A DNA stretch of 64,000 nucleotides from Pararhizobium sp. YC-54 (GCF_025847205.1 NZ_JAOYTH010000006.1:62001-126000); one strand, 5' to 3'. Shown: positions 10,519 through 19,985, numbered from the stretch's first letter. Translations and numbers: made by a program. The notes: a model not told the origin generated them from the letters alone.

Positions 10519-11576
10519 CAGCCTGCTACCTTTCTGATCCACTGATCGATACCGACGGCCGAGATAATGAGGACACCGGTCAACAGCACCTTCCACTGCG
10601 GATCGGCGCCAAGCATATTAAGACCCATCGACACAACGCCGACGATCAGCGCACCGAACAGGGTGCCAAGGATCGAGCCGCGGCCGCCGAACAGCGAGAT
10701 GCCGCCGATGACTGCCGCCGTGATGGCCTGAAGGTTATAGTCCGTGACCGCCCAAGACGGTGAGATCGAGCCGTTGCGGCCGATCGAAACCCAGGCGGCA
10801 AGTGCTGCGATGGCGCCGGCCAGACCATAGACCCCGAGAAGCACTTTCTTGACCCGGATACCTGACAGTTCAGCAGCTTCCGGATCGTCTCCGACCGCAT
10901 AGACGTGGCGTCCCCAGGCCGTGTGGTTGAGCGCATACCAGAGCACCAATACGACGAGCACCATCATGATGACGCCGAGCGTCAGAACGGCGGAACCGAG
11001 CTTGAGGCTAATGCCGAAGAAACCGAGCAGCGGGGCTGCGGTTTCGATATCGGCACGACGGATCGTTGCATTGGCCGAATAGATGAAATTCGCTGCCATG
11101 ACGATGTTCCAGGTGCCGAGCGTCACGATGAACGGAGGCAGCTTCATCCGGGACACAAGAAAGCCGTTCAACAGACCGAATAAAGTTCCGGTCACGAAGC
11201 CAGCCAGAACCGCAAGAGGTGCAGGCATGCCGTATGTGACAGCGCAGTTGCCCATGACCACAGCCGAAATCACCATGATGACCCCGATCGACAGGTCGAT
11301 ACCGGCGGTCAAGATAACGAGGGTCTGTGCCGCACCGAGAATACCGACGACGGCGATCTGCTGCAGGATCAACGTCAGTGTTCCCGCCGTGAAGAACCGC
11401 TCGCCCTTCAGCACGCCGAACACGATGATGGAAACGACGAGCACGATCGCCGGCACGGCGGCCGGTGTCGAATGCAGAAAATGCTGAACGCGCCGCAGAA
11501 GCGAACGATCCTCGAATGAAGCGACGGTCTTGTCGCTCTGATCCAATGTTTTTTCGAATTCCTGGACGCTTGTCAT
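10518..11576 (-). CDS. frcC: Fructose ABC transporter, permease subunit
   Basis: The 352-aa inner-membrane protein has eight or more hydrophobic segments and the RbsC/CUT2 permease signatures ILTAGIDLSIG and AITAAVIGGISLFGGRGS. It forms the channel that receives sugar from FrcB and is driven by FrcA. It lies 106 bp downstream of frcB; that gap contains a stem-loop, which may set the excess of binding protein over permease. Confidence 0.92.
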   Translation of the reverse strand: MTSVQEFEKTLDQSDKTVASFEDRSLLRRVQHFLHSTPAAVPAIVLVVSIIVFGVLKGERFFTAGTLTLILQQIAVVGILGAAQTLVILTAGIDLSIGVIMVISAVVMGNCAVTYGMPAPLAVLAGFVTGTLFGLLNGFLVSRMKLPPFIVTLGTWNIVMAANFIYSANATIRRADIETAAPLLGFFGISLKLGSAVLTLGVIMMVLVVLVLWYALNHTAWGRHVYAVGDDPEAAELSGIRVKKVLLGVYGLAGAIAALAAWVSIGRNGSISPSWAVTDYNLQAITAAVIGGISLFGGRGSILGTLFGALIVGVVSMGLNMLGADPQWKVLLTGVLIISAVGIDQWIRKVAG

Positions 11577-11622
11577 GACAACGCCTCCCTCCCAAGAGCC
11601 CGGCCTACCAACCGGTTGTTGA

Positions 11623-11649
11623 AAAGGGCGGCCTTTGAAACCGCCCTTT
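11623..11649 (-). terminator. Intercistronic stem-loop between frcB and frcC
   Basis: AAAGGGCGG pairs with CCGCCCTTT around a 9-base loop. Only one or two T residues follow on the minus strand, so it is probably a partial terminator or a 3'-end stabiliser of the frcB message rather than a full stop. Such elements are common after binding-protein genes. Confidence 0.6.
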
Positions 11650-11682
11650 CATATTGATTGTGTGCTGAAAAGCCCTAGGGCA

Positions 11683-12708
11683 TCAACCCCAGCACTTGTC
11701 CGTGCCGGTCTTGACGTCGATCGACTCGACGCCTGTGGCCGGCTTGTCGGTGACAAGCGCAACGCCGGTGTCGAAGAAGTCCTTGCCTTCGGTCGGCTTC
11801 GGCTTGGTGCCGTCCTTGGCGTACTGGGCAATCGCTTCGATACCGAGCGACGCCATCAGCAGCGGATACTGCTGCGATGTCGCGCCGATAACGCCTTCGG
11901 CCACCGACTTGACGCCCGGGCAACCGCCATCAACGGAAACGATCAGAACGTCCTTTTCCTTGCCGACGGCTTTCAACGCTTCATAGGCGCCGACTGCAGC
12001 CGGTTCGTTGATCGTGTGGATGACGTTGATGTCCGGATCCTTCTGGAGAAGGTTTTCCATGGCCGTGCGGCCGCCTTCTTCATTGCCGTTGGTCACGTCA
12101 TGGCCGACGATGCGGGCATCGTCTTCGTCGCCGATCTTGCTCGCGTCCTTCGGGTCGATGCCGAAGCCGATCATGAAGCCCTGGTCACGCAGGACGTCGA
12201 CCGTCGGCTGCGAGGGAACGAGATCGAGGAAGCCGATCTTGGCATCCTTGGCCTTGTCGCCCAGCGTTGCAGCGGCCCAGGCGCCGATCAGCTTGCCGGC
12301 CTGCAGGTTGTCCGTGGCAAACGTTGCGTCGGCAGCGGTGGCCGGATCGAGCGGGGTATCCAGCGCGATGACCAGAAGACCGGCATCCTGCGCTTTCTTG
12401 ACCTGATCGACGATGGCCTTGGTGTCGGAAGCAGCGATCAGGATGCCCTTGGCGCCATCGGCGATGCAGGATTCGATTGCCGCAACCTGGCTGTCATGGT
12501 CGCCATCGACCTTGCCGGCATAGGCTTTCAGCTCGATGCCGAGTTCAGCTGCCTTTGCGGCCGCGCCTTCCTTCATCTTGACGAAGAAGGGGTTGGTATC
12601 GGTCTTGGTGATCAGGCAGGCCGAAACATCGGCGGCCTGGGCAGGGGCTGAAAATACGACGCCAAGCGCGAGCGCGCCGAGAGCGGCGGAAACAATAGTC
12701 TTGTTCAT
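11683..12708 (-). CDS. frcB: Fructose ABC transporter, periplasmic sugar-binding protein
   Basis: The 341-aa protein begins with a clear Sec signal ([16 protein letters not shown] ... APAQA, cleavage before ADVSA). The mature part is a type I sugar-binding fold of the RbsB/FrcB group: [50 protein letters not shown]. It captures the sugar in the periplasm and delivers it to FrcC/FrcA. It is the first gene of frcBCAK and diverges from frcR. The homologous S. meliloti system takes up fructose and also binds mannose and ribose. Confidence 0.9.
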   Translation of the reverse strand: MNKTIVSAALGALALGVVFSAPAQAADVSACLITKTDTNPFFVKMKEGAAAKAAELGIELKAYAGKVDGDHDSQVAAIESCIADGAKGILIAASDTKAIVDQVKKAQDAGLLVIALDTPLDPATAADATFATDNLQAGKLIGAWAAATLGDKAKDAKIGFLDLVPSQPTVDVLRDQGFMIGFGIDPKDASKIGDEDDARIVGHDVTNGNEEGGRTAMENLLQKDPDINVIHTINEPAAVGAYEALKAVGKEKDVLIVSVDGGCPGVKSVAEGVIGATSQQYPLLMASLGIEAIAQYAKDGTKPKPTEGKDFFDTGVALVTDKPATGVESIDVKTGTDKCWG

Positions 12709-13012
12709 GAAATCCTCCCAAGGATTGAAAAATGGAACCGGCGAACCGGCCCGTCAGGCTTCGCCCACCGCAACATCTCCTCTGCCCGGGTGGCGCTTCC
12801 GGGCACAAAACAAACATCAAAACAAAATCCTGTCAATAAATAAATCAAATTGAATTATTAAAAATCTATGCCATTCTCTGCGCAGAAAATGTGCATGCGC
12901 TTTTTTTGTTGCTGCAGCGCGCACACAAGAAACAGAATGAAGGCGCGGCGAGGAGGCTAGTCCGGGACAACCCGACCCGGATAGGAGACCGTGCTTTAGG
13001 GAGGAAACGGGC
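12709..13012. promoter_or_regulatory. Divergent control region between frcB and frcR
   Basis: This 304-bp gap holds the promoters of frcB (minus) and frcR (plus). A TTGACA -35-like hexamer for frcB lies at 12831-12836 on the minus strand, with no good -10. An AT-rich patch at 12832-12870 stands out and contains the small palindrome TCAAATTGA, a possible ROK-repressor site. TGCCCGG/CCGGGCA (12783-12805) can form a hairpin in the frcB leader. No gene is present. Confidence 0.4.
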
Positions 13013-14245
13013 ATGACATCACAAGCCGGTTCCGGCGGTGCATCGACCGTTCCGGACGTCTTCGATCCGGGCGGAGGCGCCAATCTCACTCGCGTGCGCG
13101 CCTATAACGAGAGACTGGTCATGTCGCTGGTGCGCCGTCACGGCAGCCTGTCGAAAGCCGATATCGCCCGGCGGTCCGGCCTGTCGGCACAGACAGTGAC
13201 TGTCATCATGCGGGCGCTCGAAAAAGACGACCTTTTGATGCGCGGCGATCCTGTGCGCGGCCGCGTCGGACAGCCCTCCATCCCGATGCGGCTCAATCCC
13301 GATGCGGTCTATTCCTATGGCGTCAAGATCGGCCGGCGCAGCTGCGACCTCGTGCTGATGGATTTCGTCGGCAATATCCGCCTGCAATTGCATCAGACTC
13401 ATGCCTATCCGATGCCTGGCGAAATCCTGTCCTTCATCGTCGAGAGCATTCCCAAGCTTGAAAAGATGCTGACCGAGGAGCAGCGCGGGCGCATCGCCGG
13501 CGTCGGCATCGCGACCCCTTTCCAGCTGTGGAGCTGGGCCGAGGAGACCGGCGCCCCGAAGGAGGCGATGAACAGCTGGCGCGGTTTCGACCTGCGCGAC
13601 GAGGTGGCTGCCCGCACCCATCATCCTGTGCTGATGCAGAACGACGCCACCAGCGCCTGCGGCGCCGAGCTGATCTTCGGGGTCGGCTCTTCCTATCCGG
13701 ATTTCATCTATTTCTATATCGGCTCGTTCATCGGCGGCGGCATCGTCTTGAACTCCGCGTTGTTTTCCGGCCGCACCGGAACGGCCGGTGCCGTGGGTCC
13801 GCTGCAGGTGTCCGACAGATATGGCAAGCCGCAGCAGCTGTTGAAAATCGCCTCGATCTTCGTGCTCGAAAATCTGCTGCGCGAGAAGGGCATCGACCCC
13901 AAGCCGCTGTGGTATTCGGCCGATGAATGGATCGATTTCGGCGAGCCGCTGGAAACCTGGATCCAGCTGACTGCCGCAGCACTTGCTCAGGCCATCGTCT
14001 CCTCCGCCTCGATCATCGATTTCGGCGCGGCGGTGATCGATGGCGGCTTTCCCGGCTGGGTGCGCGAACGTATCGTCGTGGCGATCCGCAAGGCTGCCGG
14101 CGAGCTTGATCTCGAAGGCGTCATTCTGCCCGATATTATCGAGGGTGCGGTCGGTGCCCAGGCCCGTGCCATCGGCGGCGCCACCCTGCCGCTGTTCTCC
14201 CGCTACCTCACAGATACCAATGTACTTTTCAAGGAAACAGCCTGA
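13013..14245 (+). CDS. frcR: ROK-family transcriptional regulator of the fructose operon
   Basis: The 410-aa protein has an N-terminal winged helix-turn-helix (SLSKADIARRSGLSAQTVTV, about residues 44-63) followed by a ROK sugar-kinase-like domain with FYIGSFIGGGIVLN and a conserved ND/acidic pocket. ROK regulators bind a sugar and release DNA. GGGAGGAAAC precedes the ATG. Its position divergent from frcB makes it the likely controller of frcBCAK. The gene shares one base with the next gene (TGATG). Confidence 0.85.
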   Translation: MTSQAGSGGASTVPDVFDPGGGANLTRVRAYNERLVMSLVRRHGSLSKADIARRSGLSAQTVTVIMRALEKDDLLMRGDPVRGRVGQPSIPMRLNPDAVYSYGVKIGRRSCDLVLMDFVGNIRLQLHQTHAYPMPGEILSFIVESIPKLEKMLTEEQRGRIAGVGIATPFQLWSWAEETGAPKEAMNSWRGFDLRDEVAARTHHPVLMQNDATSACGAELIFGVGSSYPDFIYFYIGSFIGGGIVLNSALFSGRTGTAGAVGPLQVSDRYGKPQQLLKIASIFVLENLLREKGIDPKPLWYSADEWIDFGEPLETWIQLTAAALAQAIVSSASIIDFGAAVIDGGFPGWVRERIVVAIRKAAGELDLEGVILPDIIEGAVGAQARAIGGATLPLFSRYLTDTNVLFKETA

Positions 14246-14673
14246 TGCTGAAAGGTCTGAACCCGCTTTTAAGTCCCGAGCTTTTAAGCACGTTGCGCGC
14301 CATGGGCCATGGCGATGAAATCGCACTGGTGGATGGCAACTATCCCGGCCTCGAACACGGCCGCCGGCTGATCCGGCTCGATGGACATCATCTGATCCCG
14401 GTTCTCGACGCCATACTGAGCGTCCTGCCGATCGACGATTTCGTGCCCGAAGCCATCTTTCGCGCCACCGTGAAGCAGGATCGCGATGCGCTCGACCCGG
14501 TGCATGAGGAGATTATCGCCTGCTGCGCAAAATACGAGCCGGACCGCGCGGTCACACCGCTTCTGGGGCCTGATTTCTATCCGCGGGTTCGCGCTGCCCA
14601 CACGGTGGTCCAGACAAGCGAACCGCGACTTTATGGCAATGTCATCCTGCGCAAGGGCGTGATCTACCCTTGA
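14245..14673 (+). CDS. RbsD/FucU-family sugar mutarotase
   Basis: RbsD/FucU proteins interconvert anomers of ribose, fucose and related sugars, feeding the form that the kinase needs. The 142-aa product shows the family pattern: LLSTLRAMGHGDEIALVDGNYP with the catalytic His, and YGNVILRKGVI at the end. It is translationally coupled to frcR, so it is co-expressed with the regulator rather than with the transporter. FucU is the closer match by eye. Confidence 0.85.
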   Translation: MLKGLNPLLSPELLSTLRAMGHGDEIALVDGNYPGLEHGRRLIRLDGHHLIPVLDAILSVLPIDDFVPEAIFRATVKQDRDALDPVHEEIIACCAKYEPDRAVTPLLGPDFYPRVRAAHTVVQTSEPRLYGNVILRKGVIYP

Positions 14674-14684
14674 TCTCAAACGCA

Positions 14685-14710
14685 AAAGGCCCGCCATGCG
14701 GCGGGCCTTT
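14685..14710. terminator. Bidirectional rho-independent terminator
   Basis: AAAGGCCCGCC and GGCGGGCCTTT form an 11-bp stem with loop ATGC. Flanking A and T runs allow it to serve both the frcR-mutarotase unit (plus) and the DoxX gene (minus), which converge here. Confidence 0.85.
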
Positions 14711-14727
14711 CGTCATTCCGTCGGCAA

Positions 14728-15111
14728 TCAGCCGCGGCGGGCATCAACCGAGAGCAGGCCCGGGCCAAAAGCGGCAAGCACCAGGAAGCCACCGGCCATG
14801 GCAAGGTTCTTCTGGAAATTGATCATCTGCATCTGGTCGGCAAAGTCGAAGTGCGCGAAAAGGGCAGTGACCACGCAGAAGAGCGCCAGAATGTAGGCGG
14901 CAGGACGCGTGAAGAAGCCGAACAGGATGGCGAGGCCGCCGACGAGTTCAACAAGCGCGACGACGACGGCGGTGACCATCGGGACCGGCAGGCCCATGCT
15001 GCCGAAATAGCCGGCTGTTCCGGTGAGTGCGGTCAGCTTGCCGAAGCCGGCGAGGATGAAGATGATCGAGAGAAGAACACGTCCGACGAGGACGATGGCA
15101 TTTTGTGACAT
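14728..15111 (-). CDS. DoxX-family membrane protein
   Basis: The 127-aa protein has four hydrophobic helices and the DoxX pattern: VGRVLLSIIFILAGFGKL, ALVELVGGLAILFGFFTRPAA and a C-terminal GPGLLSVDAR. DoxX-like proteins have been tied to thiosulfate oxidation and oxidative-stress complexes, but most members, this one included, have no defined role. GGAGCC precedes ATG 15111. The 288-bp region upstream (15112-15399) separates it from the divergent Crp-like gene and holds no gene. Confidence 0.85.
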   Translation of the reverse strand: MSQNAIVLVGRVLLSIIFILAGFGKLTALTGTAGYFGSMGLPVPMVTAVVVALVELVGGLAILFGFFTRPAAYILALFCVVTALFAHFDFADQMQMINFQKNLAMAGGFLVLAAFGPGLLSVDARRG

Positions 15112-15399
15112 GGGAAAGGCTCCGTTGGGTTCGTTGTGGCGATAGTTTTAACAGCAAATCGCAATTCAGCCAGTCCGGCCCGGCGAAACAGATTGTTCAC
15201 AATTACAAGACGGCCAGGCCGGATCGTCAATACCTAAGAGTTTAACGCCCGGGAGATGCCCGAGGCTTACGCCGCTTTAAGGATATGGTTGCCTATCGCA
15301 TCCAACTGCCGTCTTGCATTGTCTTTTTAGTTGCAACACCGCAAAGACTGCGAGAAGAATTTTGCTGCGGCAGAGATGAACTTGCGGACGGGGAAGCAA

Positions 15400-16104
15400 A
15401 TGAGTGAGATCAACAAAAGTCCTGCCTTCTGGCGTTCCTTTCCGATTTTCGAGGAATTCGACAAGGAGACGATTTCCGCGATCGCAGGACTTGCGACCTA
15501 CCGCAAATGGACACCCGGAACGGTGATTTTCCAGCGCGGCGATGAAGGCAATTACATGATTGCCGTCCTGTCCGGCCGCATCAAGCTGTCGCTCATCACG
15601 CCGCAGGGGCGCGAACTGCTGCTTAGACACATTGAGGCCGGAGCGCTCTTCGGGGAAATGGCCATTCTCGATGACCAACCCCGCTCGGCCGATGCGACCG
15701 CAATTACCGTCACCGAGGGCTATGTCATCGGCAAGAAGGCCTTCCTCGACTTCATCACCCACACGCCGAACGCCGCCGAATCGATCATCCGCTATCTCTG
15801 CTCGCAGCTGCGCGATACGACGGACCGGCTGGAAACCATCGCGCTCTACGATCTGCACGCCCGCGTGGCGCGCTTTTTCCTGGCCACACTGAAACAGATC
15901 CATGGCACCGAACTGCCCGAAAGCGCCAACCTGCGGCTGACGCTCAGCCAATCGGATATTGCCGGCATCCTCGGCGCCAGCCGCCCCAAGGTGAACCGGG
16001 CCATCCTGGCACTCGAGGAATGTTCGGCCATCAAACGGCTCGACGGCGTCATCACCTGCCATATCGGCCGCCTGCAGAAGATCGCGGAACCGCAAGAGGA
16101 ATAA
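15400..16104 (+). CDS. Crp/Fnr-family regulator with an intact cAMP-binding cassette
   Basis: The 234-aa protein has an N-terminal cyclic-nucleotide-binding beta-roll and a C-terminal winged helix (LTLSQSDIAGILGASRPKVN). Residues 85-99, GEMAILDDQPRSADA, match the phosphate-binding cassette of cAMP receptors, with the Gly-Glu and Arg-Ser pairs in place. There is no N-terminal cysteine cluster, so it is Crp-like rather than an iron-sulfur FNR. I chose ATG 15400, which follows GGGGAAG; a TTG at 15331 is also in frame. A membrane cyclase gene starts five bases after its stop, and its ribosome site lies within the 3' end of this gene. Confidence 0.85.
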   Translation: MSEINKSPAFWRSFPIFEEFDKETISAIAGLATYRKWTPGTVIFQRGDEGNYMIAVLSGRIKLSLITPQGRELLLRHIEAGALFGEMAILDDQPRSADATAITVTEGYVIGKKAFLDFITHTPNAAESIIRYLCSQLRDTTDRLETIALYDLHARVARFFLATLKQIHGTELPESANLRLTLSQSDIAGILGASRPKVNRAILALEECSAIKRLDGVITCHIGRLQKIAEPQEE

Positions 16105-16108
16105 TGCC

Positions 16109-17965
16109 TTGAAAAGTTTCCGCCTGCCCCGGATCCGGCCGCTTCTTGCCGGAGCAGCTGCGAGCCTTCTGAGCGCATTGCTGCTGTTCTTCTACGGTGG
16201 ACCGGCGCTTGAAACGCAGCGGGAACAGTTTTTCGACGCCCTCACCCAATGGGTTCCGGCACCGCAGTCCGATGAGATCGTCGTCATCGACGTCGATCGC
16301 AAATCGATGCAGCAGTCGCCGGACAAGGCCTGGGGCCGGACGGAGACGGCCGCTCTTCTGTCCAGACTGTCGAAGGCAGGCGCCAAGGCCGTTGCCGTCG
16401 ATTTCATCTTCAGCACGGCCTGCGATCCGGCGGAACCATCCAGTGTCGCGCTGGCGCAGGCGATTTCCAGCGTACCGGTCATTCTTGGCTTCCTGATCGC
16501 CGATGGCGGGCCTGAACATCCCGTTCCCGTGCCGCCGGTTGCCGTCAGGAAACCTGTCACCATCCCCGATCTCTGGTTTATCAACGGCGCAGAAGCGTCC
16601 TGCAGCTTCCTGCAGACCGCCTCACGCTCGGCAGCCGCCGCGTTTCTGGTCGGCGACGAGGATGCCCGCATCCGCCGTGTCCAGGCCTTCTCGATCCTCG
16701 GCAACGACGCCTATCCGGCGCTGGGGCTTGAAGCCGCGCGCCTGGCTGAAGGCGGACATACACCGATCCTCGGCGGCCAACCCGCGTGGCTGAGGCTTGA
16801 GAGCCGGTTGATCGAACTGGATGAGGACGGCAGCCTGCGTTTCGCCGCCAGCCCGATTGCAGCCATCGAGGCGCGCACCGTGTCGGCGGGCGATGTGCTG
16901 AGCGGCGCCGTTGCGGATGGGCGTTTCAAGGACAAGACGGTGTTGATCGGCAGCAGCCTGCCCAATCTCGGCGGGTTGCGCTCCACCGCCTCCATGCCGC
17001 TCGAACCATCGGTGCAAATTCATGCCGACATCGCCAATGCCGTGCTGACCGGCTTCATTCCGGAAAGGCAGGCAAAGCTTCCCATGTTCGAAGCGGCGCT
17101 CTCCCTGATCGGTGGGCTGCTGGTGGCATTTGTCGCCACGCGTCTGCGGCCGGTCACCTCGTTTGCCCTCGGCCTTTTGGCAATCTCCGCCACGATCGGC
17201 GCAGCGGCGGTCATCTATGCCGGGTCCGCCTTGCTGGTCGATGCCGTCGGCATCAGCCTTGCTCTGATCTTCGTGCTTGTTGTCACCAGCACACTGCAAT
17301 TCGCCCGCGTCCGGCGGGCGGAATCCACCGCGCGCAGCAAGTTCTCGCAATATCTGCCGCAATCGGTCGTCGCCCGCTATATCGACAATCCGGATGACGA
17401 CCGTGTGGCAGGAGAGGAACGTCCCGTAACCGCGCTGTTTACCGATATCGAGGGCTTTTCCACACTATCCCAGAAGCTTTCGCCGCGCGATCTCGTCACC
17501 CTGCTCGACATCTATTATGCCGAGGTCAACGGCCTCGTGGCGCAGTATGGCGGCATGGTCGACAAGGTGGTCGGCGATGCCGTGCACGCCTTCTTCAATG
17601 CGCCGGAGGATCTGGACGATCACGTCAACAAGGCGATCGACTGCGCCGAGGCTATACGGGCGCTGACGGAGGAAATGCGCCGCCGGCCAGGCTTCCTCGA
17701 ACATCAGTTCGGCCGCACCCGGATCGGTATCGAGACAGGCATTGCCGTCCTGGGCGAGGTCGGCGCCGGCGGCAAGCTGGATTACACGGCGCATGGCGAT
17801 TGCATCAATCTTGCAGCCCGGCTTCAGGAGGCCAACAAGTTCCTCGGCACCGCCATCTGCATCGGCCCGCAAGCCGCCGTCGAGAGCGGCCGCACGCTGC
17901 GCTCGGTCGGGATGCACGAGATTCGCGGCTTTGGCGAAATGGAACTGTTCACCAGCGAAGCCTGA
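16109..17965 (+). CDS. CHASE2-domain class III adenylate/guanylate cyclase
   Basis: The 618-aa product has an N-terminal membrane helix, a periplasmic CHASE2 sensor (about residues 35-320, with IVVIDVDRKSM and AVAVDFIF), three membrane helices, then a class III cyclase domain. Catalytic features are complete: metal aspartates in FTDIEGFS and VVGDAVHAFF, substrate residues in DKVVGD and LDYTAHGD, and the transition-state Asn and Arg in INLAARL. It should make cAMP or cGMP in response to a periplasmic signal. Translation starts at TTG 16109, eight bases after AGAGGA; the only nearby ATG (16104) stops at once. It forms an operon with the Crp-like gene. Confidence 0.92.
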   Translation: MKSFRLPRIRPLLAGAAASLLSALLLFFYGGPALETQREQFFDALTQWVPAPQSDEIVVIDVDRKSMQQSPDKAWGRTETAALLSRLSKAGAKAVAVDFIFSTACDPAEPSSVALAQAISSVPVILGFLIADGGPEHPVPVPPVAVRKPVTIPDLWFINGAEASCSFLQTASRSAAAAFLVGDEDARIRRVQAFSILGNDAYPALGLEAARLAEGGHTPILGGQPAWLRLESRLIELDEDGSLRFAASPIAAIEARTVSAGDVLSGAVADGRFKDKTVLIGSSLPNLGGLRSTASMPLEPSVQIHADIANAVLTGFIPERQAKLPMFEAALSLIGGLLVAFVATRLRPVTSFALGLLAISATIGAAAVIYAGSALLVDAVGISLALIFVLVVTSTLQFARVRRAESTARSKFSQYLPQSVVARYIDNPDDDRVAGEERPVTALFTDIEGFSTLSQKLSPRDLVTLLDIYYAEVNGLVAQYGGMVDKVVGDAVHAFFNAPEDLDDHVNKAIDCAEAIRALTEEMRRRPGFLEHQFGRTRIGIETGIAVLGEVGAGGKLDYTAHGDCINLAARLQEANKFLGTAICIGPQAAVESGRTLRSVGMHEIRGFGEMELFTSEA

Positions 17966-17971
17966 GAACGG

Positions 17972-18616
17972 TCAGCGCTTCAGGCCGACGCTGGCATAGG
18001 CTTCGACGATCCGGGCTTCCTTCCACTTCACGGGTTTGTTCGGCGCCTCGCCGGGCCTGGCGATCTCGATGCCTTCACCGGCACCGACCAGCTGCTGGAC
18101 GCCGCCGGCATCGACCGACACCTGGCCATGCTCGACGAAAACGGCAAAGACGCCGCGATTGGGGCCTGCGAAGAACTTCGTGCCCCGCACGCCGATCATG
18201 CCGAACGTGGTGCGAAGCGCGAGATCGATCTTCGGCAGGCCTTCCGGCCGGTCGAACACCATCTGCCCCAGACCGAGCTCCATCGTACCGCCCTGGCCGG
18301 CAATGAAACTGTCGAGCAGAAGCTCCGTCTTGCTGCCGAGCAGGATGCGCGTGTCGCCGCCAAGCGCCAGGTCTGCAAAGCTGTCGCTGCCGGTCGCGAC
18401 GAAATCATGGTCCATGATCTGCCCGCCCGTCGCCAGCGCCTCCTGCTTTTCCGCCCGCTTGAGGTTGACCTTGCCGCGCACGTCCGATGCCTTGCCGATC
18501 ACCGTGCTTGCCTGGGTTGGTATGGCAGCAAGACCGCCTGCGGCCAGCGCGCAGCCGGCGATGAATACCCGTCGTCCGATAAGGCCTTGCCGCAGCAGTT
18601 GAAGGTCTGGCGTCAT
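17972..18616 (-). CDS. FecR-domain exported protein
   Basis: The 214-aa protein begins with a Tat-like signal: GRRVFIAG followed by a hydrophobic stretch ending IPTQA. The mature part is a FecR-type beta domain (GQIMDHDFVATGSDSFADLALGG scattered as DTRILLGSKTEL, RTTFGMIGVRGTKF). FecR-fold proteins without a sigma factor often sit next to CHASE2 cyclases and may present a periplasmic signal to them. It is convergent with the cyclase, six bases apart. I start at ATG 18616; the frame extends to 18670 without support. The partner role is inferred from position. Confidence 0.8.
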   Translation of the reverse strand: MTPDLQLLRQGLIGRRVFIAGCALAAGGLAAIPTQASTVIGKASDVRGKVNLKRAEKQEALATGGQIMDHDFVATGSDSFADLALGGDTRILLGSKTELLLDSFIAGQGGTMELGLGQMVFDRPEGLPKIDLALRTTFGMIGVRGTKFFAGPNRGVFAVFVEHGQVSVDAGGVQQLVGAGEGIEIARPGEAPNKPVKWKEARIVEAYASVGLKR

Positions 18617-18818
18617 TGTCCTTGCTCCTTGTTCAAACGTCCGGCTTTCCGGCGATCGATCCGCGTCCACGGGGCGGGAAGTCCCATTCCGTTTCGGACT
18701 CCGCTCTTGCCCGGCGTGTTCCCCATCCTCCTGCCCGGCGGCCCCACATGCTGTTTCCCAAGGAACAGCCGCAGACCGGACTGCCCCCTAGGGTGACACA
18801 AACACCAGGGAGAACACC

Positions 18819-19706
18819 ATGAAAAACGGAACCAGCAAGCGCATTTCAGCCATCAACGCCCTCATTATCACCGCGGTCAGCCTGCTTTCGATCGCAGCAA
18901 TCGCCATTCCCTCCGCCCGGGCCGCCTCGGCATTGCTGCCGGCAGACCAGTGTGACGCGGAAGCCGGCAGCGAACACGACCTGCAACGCAACCTGGCCTT
19001 TCGTCCCGTGGCGACAGAAGACATCCGCATCGGCATTGCCCTTTCGGCTTGCCGCGAGGCCTACAACCAGGGCAGCGGCCCGCGACAAACCTTTGAACTC
19101 GCCCGTGTGCTCCATGCCGCCGGCCAGCGGGGCCAGGCCATGGCGATGCTGGAAAAGGCGGCCGAAGGCAACCATGCGATCGCGATGGTGAACTATGCCG
19201 TGATGCTGGGCGAACGCGGCGACCATGCGGCGGAATTCGCGCTTTATCAGAAGGCCGCCGCTGCCGGAAACATCCTCGCCGCCTACAATCTCGGCGTTGC
19301 CTATCGCGACGGCATCGGCACATCGGCCAATGGTAAGCTTGCCGCGCAATGGTTCGAGCGGGCGTCGGTCGCCAGAGACAATCTGGGTGCCTTCAACCTC
19401 GCCGTCATGCTGGACGAAGGCACGCAGATTGCGGAGGACAATCGCAAGGCCGCACAGTTCTACAGGCTGGCCGCCGATCGCGGCAATGTCGATGCGATGG
19501 TCAATCTCGGCCTGATGCTGGAAAGCGGCGAAGGCATGACTGCAGACACCGCTGCCGCCAGAGAAATGTTTGCAAGGGCGGCAGCAAAGGGCGATGTTTT
19601 TGCACAAGGCAAGATCGTCCCTGCGATCGATACAGCGACCACGGCCGGCATCGATCCAGGCGAACAGGCAAACCTTGTCCTTGCAAAGACCATCCGCCTG
19701 AAGTGA
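18819..19706 (+). CDS. Secreted Sel1/TPR-like repeat protein
   Basis: A Sec signal (hydrophobic residues 14-35, ending ARAAS) is followed by helical repeats of the Sel1 type: GNILAAYNLGVAYRDGIGT, DNLGAFNLAVMLDEGTQI and GNVDAMVNLGLMLESGEGM, with a less regular unit before them. Sel1 repeats form a protein-binding solenoid, often in periplasmic signalling or envelope assembly. The 295-aa protein has no catalytic domain. It is divergent from the FecR gene and shares the 18617-18818 promoter region with it. Confidence 0.8.
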   Translation: MKNGTSKRISAINALIITAVSLLSIAAIAIPSARAASALLPADQCDAEAGSEHDLQRNLAFRPVATEDIRIGIALSACREAYNQGSGPRQTFELARVLHAAGQRGQAMAMLEKAAEGNHAIAMVNYAVMLGERGDHAAEFALYQKAAAAGNILAAYNLGVAYRDGIGTSANGKLAAQWFERASVARDNLGAFNLAVMLDEGTQIAEDNRKAAQFYRLAADRGNVDAMVNLGLMLESGEGMTADTAAAREMFARAAAKGDVFAQGKIVPAIDTATTAGIDPGEQANLVLAKTIRLK

Positions 19707-19782
19707 GAAAAGGTCTCCCCGGAAACTGCAAGCGGACACCGCATATCCGCCTCGAATGCCCTATCGGCCTTGAAGTTTAGAT

Positions 19783-19815
19783 ATCCGCCGACGTTATCGC
19801 GCCGGCGGATTTTTT
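19783..19815 (+). terminator. Rho-independent terminator
   Basis: ATCCGCCG and CGGCGGAT pair across a 12-base loop and are followed by six T residues. It terminates the Sel1-repeat gene. The rest of 19707-19985 shows no gene. Confidence 0.8.
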
Positions 19816-19985
19816 GTACCAGCAGCCACTACACCGGCCCTGGCCAATCGACCCACCGGTTCAGGACCGGCTTGAACGCACGCCTTGACCGAATCCTCCC
19901 AATTATGTTGCTTGACGGCCGCGCCGGGCACCGACACGGTGATGGACGTTAATTAGCAAATTCTTTTTTAAGCGGATTGCCGGTA

